DNA of 60,898 bases. Origin: Candidatus Aminicenantota bacterium. Its GTDB lineage: Bacteria; Acidobacteriota; Aminicenantia; JAMOAD01. This document shows positions 44,504 through 53,485 of the stretch, in pieces; positions within the stretch are counted from its first letter, which is position 1; every line of letters begins with the position of its first letter. The position numbers were made by a program, and so were the translations under genes. The DNA is taken from positions 1 to 60,898 of the forward strand of contig JALVQI010000229.1 of the NCBI GenBank assembly GCA_027031485.1, in the 5' to 3' direction. The notes under the pieces are model-generated. The model saw nothing but the letters and a program-made list of their open reading frames with translations, made no database searches and was not told the DNA's origin.

Positions 44504-46414
44504 TTATCTACTAATACCTGTAAAATTATTCTGAAGGCTCATTAACAATTGTTGCATTTGAGCCATCGCTCTGTTTGCAGCATCAAATTCCTGAAACAGT
44601 CTTTGTCTTTCATCTTCAAGGTCCTGTCTAAATTCTTCAATTCTCTCATTTAGATTTTTTATATTAGTGTCAAGATTATTGAGCTCCTTGGTAATGGGTC
44701 CCTCATTTCCTGTTTCAGTACTCAAGAGATCCTTCAATCTTTCGTTAAAATTTGAAATAACTCCATAAGTTAAACTCACATTCCCGAAAGAACCCGTACT
44801 TGTCATTGTCCCAAAGATCTTCAAACCTTCCACAGGTCCTTCAGAACCTGTCAAGACTCTCCCTTCACCTGTCGCAGCATATCCCCCTATTGTTCCTGCA
44901 ATATCAACACCCGTATCCGTAAGCTGAGTTGTTCCTATTCCTGTCCCGCCTGCATCCGCAGCAACATTTGAAACTATGGAGAAAGTTTCAGATGAGCCAT
45001 AGTTGTCCGTTTGAACAACAAGATAATTACCATTGCTCGTAGCACTTATAGGAACACTATTATTATCCATTACAGTATTAATCTTTTCTATAATATCATC
45101 CAAAGTATCATTTTGACTTAAATCCACACTATAATCATTTCCATCATAGGTTATTGTAAGGGTTTCATCCTGGGAAATTCCCCCGACCGGAACTTCGTAA
45201 GAACCCTGTATGGAAGCCCTCTCAGGCGCTGCTGTAATTTCCACGGCATATGTCCCGGCTTCTGTGCTGCTTGTTCTCGCAATATAAGACACATTCGTAT
45301 TTGATGTTGTTGCTATTTCCTCAAAGACTTTTTTAACTCCTTCATAATCATCCTCTATAGCATCCTCAAATTTTTCCGAGTCAAGATAGATAGTACCATC
45401 ATTGTTCATCCTTATACCTATATCAACCAGACTCTGATATGTGGCATCAGAATCAATACCTTCCACTTTCGATGAAATCATCTCCAACACAGCAGACTGA
45501 ACACTTCTTGCCGCACTGTTTCCGGAAAGAGGTCCTGCACTTTTTGTTTCCTCATTGTAAGAAAATTGTGAATTCAAATATGAAATAACATCATTATACT
45601 TTGAGACAAAATCATTTATTTTTGACTCTAAATTACTAAAATCATTATTAATAGTTAGAGTAACTGTCTTTGTTGCATCAGCCTGTTTTAAGTTTAAAGT
45701 AACTCCCTCTATCACATCATCTATTGTATTGGATGATCTTGTAATAGCATCCGAAACATCCGTTGTATTTACATTAATTAAAGCATCCTGAGCTGAGATC
45801 TTTTCAGTCATATTTGTTCCCACACCTGTATCATCAATGGTAAAAGCATAATCAGTCCCTGTTTCCGTTGCTGTTATCTGGAGTTTATACTCTGAGCCAT
45901 CATAAATCACAGTAGCTCTTACATCAAGACCGGAATTGTTTATTGCATCCCTGAGACCTGTCAAACTTCTTGTCTCACCAGTGATATCAATATCAACTGT
46001 TTGTCCGTTCTGAGTTATTGAAAAAGTTGTCCCGTCCGTAAGCACTTCGGAATCGGCGGAAGAAAATCCATCAGAGCTATCTGATTCAGCTCTTGCAAGT
46101 TGCCTTACAATTATATAATAATCTCCTGTTTGAGCTCCGCTTTGCGTTGTGGCGGTCAGGATATCTTCATCCGAAACAGCAGCACTTCCGGTTGATATCG
46201 AATCAAAATCGGATAATGTGGAAACAGCGGATTTCAGGGAGGAGACTTTTGTATTTAATGTTTGAAGAGCGGATTTCTCTGCCTCATAGGACTGAATTTC
46301 ATTTTGATAATTTCTGATAGGATAACTTTTTGCATATATAATCTTATTAACAATATCATTAACATCGAGTGGACCTGCGGCAAACATCCCACCATAGATA
46401 CTTGATGTATCCAT
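44504..46414 (-). CDS. fliD: Flagellar filament cap protein FliD
   Basis: The 636-residue protein has the FliD N-terminal region (DVNDIVNKIIYAKSYPIRNYQ), repeated DEDILTATTQSGAQTGDYYI-type folds and the C-terminal helical domain ending in AMAQMQQLLMSLQNNF. It is the distal cap that promotes flagellin assembly outside the cell. Length is in the upper range for the family; the middle domain is enlarged with Ser/Thr-rich strands, as is common in variable surface regions. A GGAGGAG site precedes the ATG. It follows flaG by 40 bp. Confidence 0.95.
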   Translation of the reverse strand: MDTSSIYGGMFAAGPLDVNDIVNKIIYAKSYPIRNYQNEIQSYEAEKSALQTLNTKVSSLKSAVSTLSDFDSISTGSAAVSDEDILTATTQSGAQTGDYYIIVRQLARAESDSSDGFSSADSEVLTDGTTFSITQNGQTVDIDITGETRSLTGLRDAINNSGLDVRATVIYDGSEYKLQITATETGTDYAFTIDDTGVGTNMTEKISAQDALINVNTTDVSDAITRSSNTIDDVIEGVTLNLKQADATKTVTLTINNDFSNLESKINDFVSKYNDVISYLNSQFSYNEETKSAGPLSGNSAARSVQSAVLEMISSKVEGIDSDATYQSLVDIGIRMNNDGTIYLDSEKFEDAIEDDYEGVKKVFEEIATTSNTNVSYIARTSSTEAGTYAVEITAAPERASIQGSYEVPVGGISQDETLTITYDGNDYSVDLSQNDTLDDIIEKINTVMDNNSVPISATSNGNYLVVQTDNYGSSETFSIVSNVAADAGGTGIGTTQLTDTGVDIAGTIGGYAATGEGRVLTGSEGPVEGLKIFGTMTSTGSFGNVSLTYGVISNFNERLKDLLSTETGNEGPITKELNNLDTNIKNLNERIEEFRQDLEDERQRLFQEFDAANRAMAQMQQLLMSLQNNFTGISR

Positions 46415-46453
46415 TTTTCTCCTCCAATACTATTTTTTATTTATATTACTATA

Positions 46454-46975
46454 CTAAATATTCCTGTTTAAGATCAAACCCTTTGTTTCCAGAGCACTTT
46501 TTCCGTCATAAAGATGGGATTTTGAGTTCTCTTTTCTCTCCATCTTCTCCTCATTCTTTTTGTTCTGCCTGTAAAGCTCCACTATAAACTTATAGAACTC
46601 TTTCGGTGGAATCTGTTTAATAACTTTTTTTGTTTTTTTGTCAAGAATTTTTATAATATCTCTTTTGGTCTCCTTGTCTCTCTCAAACTTGAGTTCCGTA
46701 TTTTCAAGTGTCTGAATTTGTTCTTTAATCTTCTCATAATTTTCTTTTATACTTTCCTTAATGGAATTTATGTCCATAAGCTCTTCTGCGGGAGGAGCAG
46801 TATGTTTGTCAACATTCTCTCCCTTATTTTCAGCTGTTTTTCCTTTTATACGAACACTATCTTCATAGGAACTTACTTTACTAACGGGAGGAGCAGAGTG
46901 AGGAGGGGATGAATACTCCCCTCCTTTATATGTCACACTCTTTATCTCATTTAAATTTACAGCTTCCACAGACAT
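46454..46975 (-). CDS. flaG: FlaG family flagellar protein
   Basis: The 173-residue protein has a low-complexity N-terminal half with proline-rich parts (SSPPHSAPPV). Its core is the FlaG motif ELKFERDKETKRDIIKIL followed by KVIKQIPPKEFYKF. FlaG influences filament length in several bacteria. The C-terminal about 45 residues are extra and charged. It lies between fliC and fliD, the usual place. Confidence 0.9.
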   Translation of the reverse strand: MSVEAVNLNEIKSVTYKGGEYSSPPHSAPPVSKVSSYEDSVRIKGKTAENKGENVDKHTAPPAEELMDINSIKESIKENYEKIKEQIQTLENTELKFERDKETKRDIIKILDKKTKKVIKQIPPKEFYKFIVELYRQNKKNEEKMERKENSKSHLYDGKSALETKGLILNRNI

Positions 46976-47014
46976 TTTTCCCCCTCTTTAAAAAAGAGAG
47001 TTTAAAAATTATCC

Positions 47015-47848
47015 TTACCTGAACAATCCAAGGACCATCTGAGCGGAAGCGTTTGCCTGTCCCAAAGATGCCATACCGCTTTGCATCAAGATCTGGAATT
47101 TTGTTAAGTTAACCATCTCCTGAGCCATATTGGCATCTCTTATGATGGACTCTGCACCTCTTAGATTAATAGCCTGTGTGTTAATAATGGCTATTGAGTT
47201 TTGAAGTCTGTTTGACTGTGCTCCTAAGACACCTCTCCATCTTGAAATAGAAGCTATTGCATTTCTGATCTCTCCCAATGCAGATTGAGCATTACTTGCG
47301 GTAGTCAATGAGCTTGTAAGACCAAGGCTGGATGATGAAGCTGCTCCACCTATTGACAAGGTTATTGTACTCGCAATGTGAGTATCCCCGACATAAATAT
47401 CCTTTGTTACAGCGCCAGCTGAACTGAATAATCTCTCACCCTTAAAGTTAACCGAACTGAAGACTCTGTCAATTTCTGACTTAATCTGCTGGTATTCAAC
47501 ATCAATTGTCTGTCTTTCTGTAGCACCAACAGTGCCTGATGCAGCTTCTTCAGCAAGAGTAACAGCTCTGTTTAAGAGATCAGTAACCTTTGCCAATGCA
47601 CCGTCAGCAATCTGGATTATACCTGATGCATCGTTGGCATTTCTGTAAGCCTGATCCAGCGCATAGACATCAGCTTTTAAAAGATTTGCAATAGCAAGAC
47701 CTGCAGCATCGTCTCCGGCATCAACAATACGATAACCTGAAGAAATTCTTGCAATGGTCTTATTAAGACCAATGTTTGATGTGTAAAGATTTTGCTGAGC
47801 ATACATAGATGAAACATTTGTGATAACACTAAAAGATTGTGCTCCCAT
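47015..47848 (-). CDS. fliC: Flagellin
   Basis: The 277-residue flagellin is short, with little variable domain. The N-terminal D0/D1 region has LNKTIARISSGYRIVDAGDDAAGLAIAN and NANDASGIIQIADGALAKVTDLL. The C-terminal part has ESIIRDANMAQEMVNLTKFQILMQSG and ends in QMVLGLFR. It polymerises into the filament after type III export with FliS help. AAGGAGGAGGTG gives a very strong ribosome site, and a sigma28-like promoter lies upstream. It leads the operon fliC-flaG-fliD-fliS-flgN/fliT. Confidence 0.96.
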   Translation of the reverse strand: MGAQSFSVITNVSSMYAQQNLYTSNIGLNKTIARISSGYRIVDAGDDAAGLAIANLLKADVYALDQAYRNANDASGIIQIADGALAKVTDLLNRAVTLAEEAASGTVGATERQTIDVEYQQIKSEIDRVFSSVNFKGERLFSSAGAVTKDIYVGDTHIASTITLSIGGAASSSSLGLTSSLTTASNAQSALGEIRNAIASISRWRGVLGAQSNRLQNSIAIINTQAINLRGAESIIRDANMAQEMVNLTKFQILMQSGMASLGQANASAQMVLGLFR

Positions 47849-47876
47849 AAAGCACCTCCTCCTTAAGGTTTTTTTC

Positions 47877-47890
47877 GGGCATCCTTGCCC
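47877..47890 (-). other. Hairpin in the flagellin 5' leader
   Basis: GGGCA-AGGA-TGCCC on the minus strand forms a 5-bp GC-rich stem with a 4-nt loop. It lies about 14 nt after the predicted transcription start and before the ribosome site. It may stabilise the abundant transcript. Confidence 0.45.
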
Positions 47891-47910
47891 TGATTAAATT
47901 TACATTTATA

Positions 47911-47937
47911 TATTCGTAAAAAATAAAAAAAACTTTA
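47911..47937 (-). promoter_or_regulatory. Sigma28 (FliA)-like promoter of the flagellin operon
   Basis: On the minus strand TAAAGTTT (47930-47937) is an exact match to the FliA -35 box. An 11-bp spacer, the canonical length, leads to TACGAATA (47911-47918), which matches GCCGATAA at four positions. It implies a FliA-type sigma factor encoded elsewhere. Confidence 0.65.
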
Positions 47938-47982
47938 TGGTATTTTAAAAAATTTCCTTAAAAAACCATATTTTCCACAGAG

Positions 47983-48011
47983 TTAAAAATAAAGATTTTA
48001 TATGATATAAT
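47983..48011 (+). promoter_or_regulatory. Sigma70-type promoter, probably leaderless, for gatB
   Basis: TTAAAA (47983-47988), 17 bp, TATAAT (48006-48011), then TTAAGCCA and the ATG at 48020. No Shine-Dalgarno sequence is present. Confidence 0.6.
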
Positions 48012-48019
48012 TTAAGCCA

Positions 48020-49450
48020 ATGTATAAAAGTGTAATAGGACTGGAAATTCATGCACAATTGCTAACAAAGACAAAGCTCTTTTGCTCATGCTCAACAAAT
48101 TACGGAGAGCCACCTAATACAAATGTTTGTCCTGTATGTCTCGGGTATCCGGGAGCATTGCCGGTCCTTAACAAAGAGGCCGTTAATATGGCTGTAAAAG
48201 CTGCCCTTGTTTTGAATTGTAAAATAAACAGATTCTCTTCCTTTGATAGAAAAAACTATTTTTATCCTGACCTTCCCAAAGGTTATCAGATTACTCAATT
48301 TTTCAAACCATTCGCAGAAGATGGCTATCTTGAAATTAACCTAAGAGGGAAAAAGAAAAAGATAAGAATAGAGAGAATTCACATTGAAGAGGATGCCGGA
48401 AAATCAATACATAATAAGGAAACAAATAAAACATTCGTGGATTTTAACAGAAGCGGTGTTCCTTTAATTGAAATTGTCACAAAACCCGATATGGAAAGCC
48501 CTGAGGAAGCGGCGGAATTTTTAAAAACCCTCAGACAAACTCTTATGTATATTGATGTCAATGATGGAAATCTTGAAGAGGGAAGCTTAAGATGCGATGC
48601 AAATGTTTCCATCCATAAAGAAAATGAACCGCTCGGAACAAGGGTGGAAATAAAGAATCTGAACTCTTTCAGATTTATCCAGAAAGCCATAAAATATGAA
48701 ATAGAGGATCAAAGAAAAAAACTTGAATCCGGAGAGAAGGTATTCTTTGAAACAAAACTTTATGATTCAAGGAAGAATAAGACTTATACGATGAGATCAA
48801 AAGAGGAGCTTTTAGACTACAGATATTTTCCCGAACCAGATTTACAAATTCTTGAAATAAAAGAGGAAGAAATTGAAAATATAAAGAGTGAAATAGATGA
48901 ACTTCCCGTTCAAAAAGCTGAAAGATTTATGAGTGAATACAAACTCAGTTTTGATGATGCTTTTTTGCTGACATCTTCAAAATATCTTGCAAACTATTAT
49001 GAAAAAATTATCTCCCATAATAAACTCCCGAAAAAAACAGCAAATTGGCTTCTTTCAGAACTTTTAAGATATGTGAAGGATATTGATACTGAGTTTGTTA
49101 ACCCTCCTGTAAGTCCCGAAAACTTTGCAAAATTCATTGAAAAGATAGAGAAAAGAGAAATTACAGGCCCCATTGCAAAGGAGATTTTACCTGAACTTCT
49201 GAAGAGTAAAAAGGATGTTGAAACAATAATAAAAGAAAGAGGAATAAAGAGCATTAGCTCGGATGAGGAAATATTAAATATTATAAATCAGGTTCTTGAA
49301 GATAATCGCGAACAGGTAATCAGATATAAAGAAGGGAAAACAAAACTTTTCGGTTTTTTTGTAGGGCAAGTAATGAAAGCAACGAAGGGTGCCGCAGATC
49401 CTCAAAAAGTGAATACCTTGTTAAAGGAGGCTCTTAATGTATCTAAGTAA
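48020..49450 (+). CDS. gatB: Asp-tRNA(Asn)/Glu-tRNA(Gln) amidotransferase subunit B
   Basis: The 476-residue subunit has the family start SVIGLEIHAQLLTKTKLFC, the zinc region CSCSTNYGEPPNTNVCPVC, YFYPDLPKGYQITQF, RIHIEEDAGKS and DFNRSGVPLIEIVTKPD. The C-terminal YqeY-like tail ends FVGQVMKATKGAADPQ. It phosphorylates the mischarged tRNA so that ammonia from GatA can amidate it, giving Gln-tRNA or Asn-tRNA. gatA and gatC are not in this window. It overlaps the transketolase gene by 14 bp. Confidence 0.96.
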   Translation: MYKSVIGLEIHAQLLTKTKLFCSCSTNYGEPPNTNVCPVCLGYPGALPVLNKEAVNMAVKAALVLNCKINRFSSFDRKNYFYPDLPKGYQITQFFKPFAEDGYLEINLRGKKKKIRIERIHIEEDAGKSIHNKETNKTFVDFNRSGVPLIEIVTKPDMESPEEAAEFLKTLRQTLMYIDVNDGNLEEGSLRCDANVSIHKENEPLGTRVEIKNLNSFRFIQKAIKYEIEDQRKKLESGEKVFFETKLYDSRKNKTYTMRSKEELLDYRYFPEPDLQILEIKEEEIENIKSEIDELPVQKAERFMSEYKLSFDDAFLLTSSKYLANYYEKIISHNKLPKKTANWLLSELLRYVKDIDTEFVNPPVSPENFAKFIEKIEKREITGPIAKEILPELLKSKKDVETIIKERGIKSISSDEEILNIINQVLEDNREQVIRYKEGKTKLFGFFVGQVMKATKGAADPQKVNTLLKEALNVSK

Positions 49451-50312
49451 TTTTACATCTGACGCAAAAGTGGAAAAAGGAGCATACCCTGAAGAATTGA
49501 TTGAAAAGTTAAAAAGTAAAGCAAGAAAGGTAAGAATTGAGATTGTCAAATCAATTTACAAAGCTCAGTCAGGACATCCGGGAGGCTCTTTATCAGCCAC
49601 TGATATTCTTGTTGCTCTCTTTTTCCACAAAATGCACTTTCATCCGAAAGATTTGCACTGGAAAGACAGAGATCTTTTTGTTCTTTCCAAAGGACATGGA
49701 GTTCCCGCTCTTTACGGTGTATTTTCAGAATTAGGGATTATTAAGGAAGAGGAGCTCTCCCATTTAAGACAGGTGGGAAGCATCCTCCAGGGTCATCCTG
49801 ACAGATTAAAAACCCCCGGAATAGAAGCTTCAACAGGTTCTTTAGGACAGGGACTTTCCATTGCGCTGGGAATGGCTCTTTCAATAAGATTAAACAAATC
49901 AAAGAGAAAGGTATATGTAATGATGGGAGACGGAGAAATGCAGGAGGGACAGATATGGGAAGCAATGCTCAAAGCGGGAAACGAACACCTTGATAATCTC
50001 GTTGGTATTATTGATTACAATGGCATACAGCTTGACGGAATGGTAAAAAAGATAGATGATCTTGCTCCCTTAAAAGATAAATGTAAAGCATTCAAATGGG
50101 AAACAGTCGAAATAGATGGTCACAATTTTAATGAGATCCTATGGGCTCTGGATGAAGCAGATAAGAATAAAGGCAAACCTTTTATGATAATAGCTCATAC
50201 TATTAAAGGTAAGGGAGTCTCCTATATGGAAAACAATCCGGCGTTTCACGGTAAAGCTCCCAATGAGGAACAGTACGAGCAAGCTTTAAAGGAGTTGGGA
50301 GCCACCGAATGA
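49437..50312 (+). CDS. Transketolase, N-terminal subunit
   Basis: The 291-residue protein is the thiamine-diphosphate-binding half of a split transketolase: AQSGHPGGSLSATDIL, LSKGHGVPALYG, ASTGSLGQGLSIALGMA, and the ThDP motif GDGEMQEGQIWEA followed by DYNGIQLDG. It needs a C-terminal subunit for activity, and that gene is not adjacent; ftsE comes next instead. AGGAGG precedes the ATG inside the 3' end of gatB. The stop overlaps the ftsE start (ATGA). It acts in the non-oxidative pentose phosphate pathway, alongside Fbp at 55932. Confidence 0.93.
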   Translation: MYLSNFTSDAKVEKGAYPEELIEKLKSKARKVRIEIVKSIYKAQSGHPGGSLSATDILVALFFHKMHFHPKDLHWKDRDLFVLSKGHGVPALYGVFSELGIIKEEELSHLRQVGSILQGHPDRLKTPGIEASTGSLGQGLSIALGMALSIRLNKSKRKVYVMMGDGEMQEGQIWEAMLKAGNEHLDNLVGIIDYNGIQLDGMVKKIDDLAPLKDKCKAFKWETVEIDGHNFNEILWALDEADKNKGKPFMIIAHTIKGKGVSYMENNPAFHGKAPNEEQYEQALKELGATE

Positions 50313-50998
50313 TTCAATTCTCCTCAGTTTACAAGAGCTATGTCAGAGGAGAGTATGCCCTTGAAGACATTTCATTTAAAATAAGAAAAGGAAAATTTTT
50401 CTTTATAACCGGCCACAGTGGTGCAGGGAAAACAACCCTACTAAAATTAATAACTAAAGAGATCAAACCGACAAAGGGTGCGATTCTGATTGAGGGAAAG
50501 AATATATCGGTTCTATCTGATAGTAAAATATATAAATTCAGGAGAGAAATAGGTATAGTTTTTCAGGATTTCAGATTGATGGAAAACAGATCCGTATTTG
50601 AAAATGTCGCTATTTCTTTAAAAATAAGGGGAATGTCAATAAGAAATATAAAAAAGGAGGTACTTGAAGCTTTGAGATGGGTGGGAATCCATCAAAAGAT
50701 CTGGAAACCAACAAAAACACTTTCCGGAGGAGAACAGCAGAGAGTTGCAATCGCAAGAGCAATAGTAAGCAATCCGAAGATTATCCTTGCGGATGAACCT
50801 ACTGGTAATCTTGATGAAGAAATTTCCTATGAAATAATGGAAATGTTTAAAAGGTTAAATTCAAGGGGAGCAACCATTGTAATAGCGACCCATGATAAGT
50901 TAATTCTTGAAAGATATGCAAAAAACAATAATATCCTTGTTCTGAAAAAGGGAAGGATTAAACAAATCATTAAAAGAGATGAAAGTCTTTTTGCTTAG
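50309..50998 (+). CDS. ftsE: Cell division ATP-binding protein FtsE
   Basis: The 229-residue ABC ATPase has Walker [11 protein letters not shown]-loop VFQDFRL, signature LSGGEQQR, Walker [13 protein letters not shown] and switch His in ATHD. FtsE with FtsX forms a type VII ABC system that activates peptidoglycan hydrolases at the septum. The next gene, ftsX, overlaps by 20 bp. Position after a transketolase gene is unusual, but translational coupling is tight. Confidence 0.95.
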   Translation: MIQFSSVYKSYVRGEYALEDISFKIRKGKFFFITGHSGAGKTTLLKLITKEIKPTKGAILIEGKNISVLSDSKIYKFRREIGIVFQDFRLMENRSVFENVAISLKIRGMSIRNIKKEVLEALRWVGIHQKIWKPTKTLSGGEQQRVAIARAIVSNPKIILADEPTGNLDEEISYEIMEMFKRLNSRGATIVIATHDKLILERYAKNNNILVLKKGRIKQIIKRDESLFA

Positions 50999-51872
50999 AT
51001 ATATTTTGGAAGATAGTGTAGCAAGTTTTAAAAATCAGAAATATTTGAACATTCTCTCTCTCGTAACAATAATTTTCACATTTTTTATCATAAACATATT
51101 CTTTTTTCTTAATTATAATATCTCGGATTTTATAAAAAAGTTTGCCTCAAACTATAAAGCCGAAGTATATCTATTTGATAGGAAAGACTCCAACTTTGAT
51201 TTTGAAAAATTAATCGATAGGAATCTTATTAAGGAGTATACCTACATTAGCAGTCAAAAAGCAATGGAAATCTTCTTGAAAAATTTTCCTTCCTTGAAAT
51301 CAACAATAAAAGAAATCGGGGAAAATCCCTTTCCTCCATCAATAAGAATTGAGTTCAAAAGCAAAAACAAAAAAAAGATCACCGAATTTTTGAATAAAAT
51401 TAGAAATCACAGAGAAGTAAAAGAGATAAAAACCAATTTTGAGCTTCTGGATAAAATATCCGGTGTAAAGAAAATAGTTTTCTTGTTAGGTGTGTTTTTT
51501 GGCTCAATTCTTCTGTTTACATCATTTTTCACAATTGTCAATATAATAAAAATAGTTGCTTATTCAAGAAAAGAGGATGTGTTAATATTGAGGATGATAG
51601 GAGCTTCAAACTTTTATATTGAGGCACCCCTCATATTAAATGGTATTTTTTTAGGAATATTGGGAGCAATAGTTTCCATTTTATTATTTGAAATATCAGT
51701 TAAAATATTACCAATTTATCTAAAAAGCTTTTATCAATATTTAAAACCTGTACTCGCTACTTCCTCACTATCTTTAAAATATTATTCGTATCTTATCCTT
51801 TCAGCCATCTTAATCGGCGGACTTTCGGCCTATACATCGGTTTACAAATTCATTCATCTTGAAGAAGAGTAA
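50979..51872 (+). CDS. ftsX: Cell division protein FtsX
   Basis: The 297-residue membrane protein has one N-terminal helix (about 22-45), a periplasmic domain of about 120 residues (ending FELLDKISGVKK) and three C-terminal helices, the FtsX/MacB-type permease layout. The cytoplasmic loop AYSRKEDVLILRMIGASNFYIEAPL is the conserved coupling motif. It transmits ATP hydrolysis by FtsE to murein hydrolase activators outside the membrane. Its stop is 17 bp from the convergent CYTH gene. Confidence 0.93.
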   Translation: MKVFLLRYILEDSVASFKNQKYLNILSLVTIIFTFFIINIFFFLNYNISDFIKKFASNYKAEVYLFDRKDSNFDFEKLIDRNLIKEYTYISSQKAMEIFLKNFPSLKSTIKEIGENPFPPSIRIEFKSKNKKKITEFLNKIRNHREVKEIKTNFELLDKISGVKKIVFLLGVFFGSILLFTSFFTIVNIIKIVAYSRKEDVLILRMIGASNFYIEAPLILNGIFLGILGAIVSILLFEISVKILPIYLKSFYQYLKPVLATSSLSLKYYSYLILSAILIGGLSAYTSVYKFIHLEEE

Positions 51873-51889
51873 GAAATTTAACATTAAAA

Positions 51890-52429
51890 CTAAAAAATCA
51901 TGAATTCATTGGTTCCGGAAAACTCACTCTCTGAAAAAAGGTCATAATAACTTTTGTTAATAAAATCCGATGGGGAAAAGCCGAGTCTCTTAGCATAAGT
52001 CTCAATGAACTCTTTGCTTCCCTCAATTTCAATAAAATTTCCTATCGGAGTTTTATCAAGGCAGATATGATTGAAGGAAAGCGAATAGGTCTTTCTATAC
52101 TTTTGATATCTGAAAAATACCTTCATCCCCATATTCTCAAGTATAAGCCGCATTCTCTTGAAATCATCAACAATAACCTCTGTCTCCTCTCTCTCTTTGA
52201 AAAGGCCATCCTTTTTCCTGACTTTACTTTTAAAAGTTAAAATAAATCTTTCTCCCTCCCCTCTTAATCTTAACAATTTACCACTCTTTTTTAATGAAAG
52301 ATTATCATAATCAAACACAAGGTTATCTTCAAAGATCCAATCACTCACAAGATCCCATTTAAAACCATTTAAAGTTTTTTCAATTTCTTCAAAATCCTCG
52401 ACCTTTATTTTAACCTCAATTTCTCTCAT
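51890..52429 (-). CDS. CYTH domain protein (class IV adenylate cyclase / triphosphatase type)
   Basis: The 179-residue protein begins with the ExExK signature in REIEVKIKV. LLRLRGEGERFILTFKSK, the acidic and basic strand residues, and FIEIEGSKEFIE follow, forming a triphosphate tunnel. CYTH enzymes include CyaB cyclases and inorganic or thiamine triphosphatases. Activity cannot be told from sequence; the CyaB-like annotation is by resemblance only. It lies 9 bp downstream of the secreted-protein gene at 52439. Confidence 0.85.
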   Translation of the reverse strand: MREIEVKIKVEDFEEIEKTLNGFKWDLVSDWIFEDNLVFDYDNLSLKKSGKLLRLRGEGERFILTFKSKVRKKDGLFKEREETEVIVDDFKRMRLILENMGMKVFFRYQKYRKTYSLSFNHICLDKTPIGNFIEIEGSKEFIETYAKRLGFSPSDFINKSYYDLFSESEFSGTNEFMIF

Positions 52430-52438
52430 TTTTTTATC

Positions 52439-53416
52439 TTAAGGATTTTCTATCAATTCCTTTAAAGTTTCTAAATCTCCTTTTCGCTCTATTTCTAAAA
52501 CTGATTTTAAAAGCTTTTTTGCATTAACAAAAAAAGTTTTTTTATCCCTTTTCTTACCTCTTTTTTTCCCAAAATACAATTTAACAAATGAAAACACTCT
52601 TTTATTGACACTTATGTCTTTAAAGAATACTTCGGGTATTATTTTCTGAACATCCTTATCCAACACCTCTTCCCCGACAAGATATTTAAGAAAAAGAGCC
52701 CCCATTAATCTTATCTTCATATTTTCCAAAAAAAGATATTTATCTTTAAGTCTATCCTTCACCTTTATGATAAAAAACTTATTATCAACAAAAAAGGGTC
52801 CCATTGCTGCGGAAATAATCTTACCTAAAGTATAAAATATGTAAATTTCACTATTTAACTTATCTTTATCATCATAAGAAAAAACAACAAAAGGTGTTTT
52901 CCAGTTCTCCTCATTTTTGATAAAAATGAATTTTTTATCACTGTTTAACAATTTTCCGCCAATTAAAGTCGGAGAAAAACCTTTTACTTTGAAATATCTA
53001 TCAATCCCCTCTTCTTTCAGAAAATCCTTATAAAATTTCAATCCTTTTACCAGTTTTTTATTCAGACTCTCTTTTTTGATCAAAACAGCTGTCTTAATTC
53101 CATTCTCTTTATCTCTAAAAAAAACAATACCATCATTTAACCCATTACCTGAAAAAAGAAGATAATTAATCTTTTGATAATCTTTGTTTTGAAGATTTTC
53201 AAGAAAACTATTTAAATATCTCTTTTCATTTTTATCTTTTATGTTTTTTGTTTTTAAAATCATATCCACATTAAAATTACCATTATTTACAGAGTCCGAG
53301 ATTTTTATCAATAGAGCAGTAAAAGCATTATCTCCGGACGAAAGTGTTTCCCCTCTGATTAGATTAAAAGATAGAAAAAAAACAGAAATAAAAAAAATGA
53401 TTTTGTATTTTTTCAC
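52439..53416 (-). CDS. Secreted protein of unknown function
   Basis: The start is GTG at 53416, matching a promoter that ends 6 nt before it. The 325-residue product has a signal peptide (KYKIIFFISVFFLSFNLIRG). The mature part is mixed alpha/beta, with repeated lysines, and contains GLNDGIVFFRDKENGIKTAVLIKKE. No known motif or repeat was recognised. A C-terminal lysine-rich stretch (FGKKRGKKRDKK) precedes a helical end. It is followed by the CYTH gene. Confidence 0.6.
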   Translation of the reverse strand: MKKYKIIFFISVFFLSFNLIRGETLSSGDNAFTALLIKISDSVNNGNFNVDMILKTKNIKDKNEKRYLNSFLENLQNKDYQKINYLLFSGNGLNDGIVFFRDKENGIKTAVLIKKESLNKKLVKGLKFYKDFLKEEGIDRYFKVKGFSPTLIGGKLLNSDKKFIFIKNEENWKTPFVVFSYDDKDKLNSEIYIFYTLGKIISAAMGPFFVDNKFFIIKVKDRLKDKYLFLENMKIRLMGALFLKYLVGEEVLDKDVQKIIPEVFFKDISVNKRVFSFVKLYFGKKRGKKRDKKTFFVNAKKLLKSVLEIERKGDLETLKELIENP

Positions 53417-53422
53417 GAAAAA

Positions 53423-53451
53423 ATTATATGTTAATTAATACGGTTTGTAAA
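53423..53451 (-). promoter_or_regulatory. Sigma70-type promoter, probably leaderless, for the secreted protein at 53416
   Basis: On the minus strand TTTACA (53446-53451), 17 bp, TATAAT (53423-53428), TTTTTC, then GTG at 53416. Confidence 0.7.
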
Positions 53452-53485
53452 TAGAAAGCGAAAGTCGAAGGAAACAGAAGTTTCA

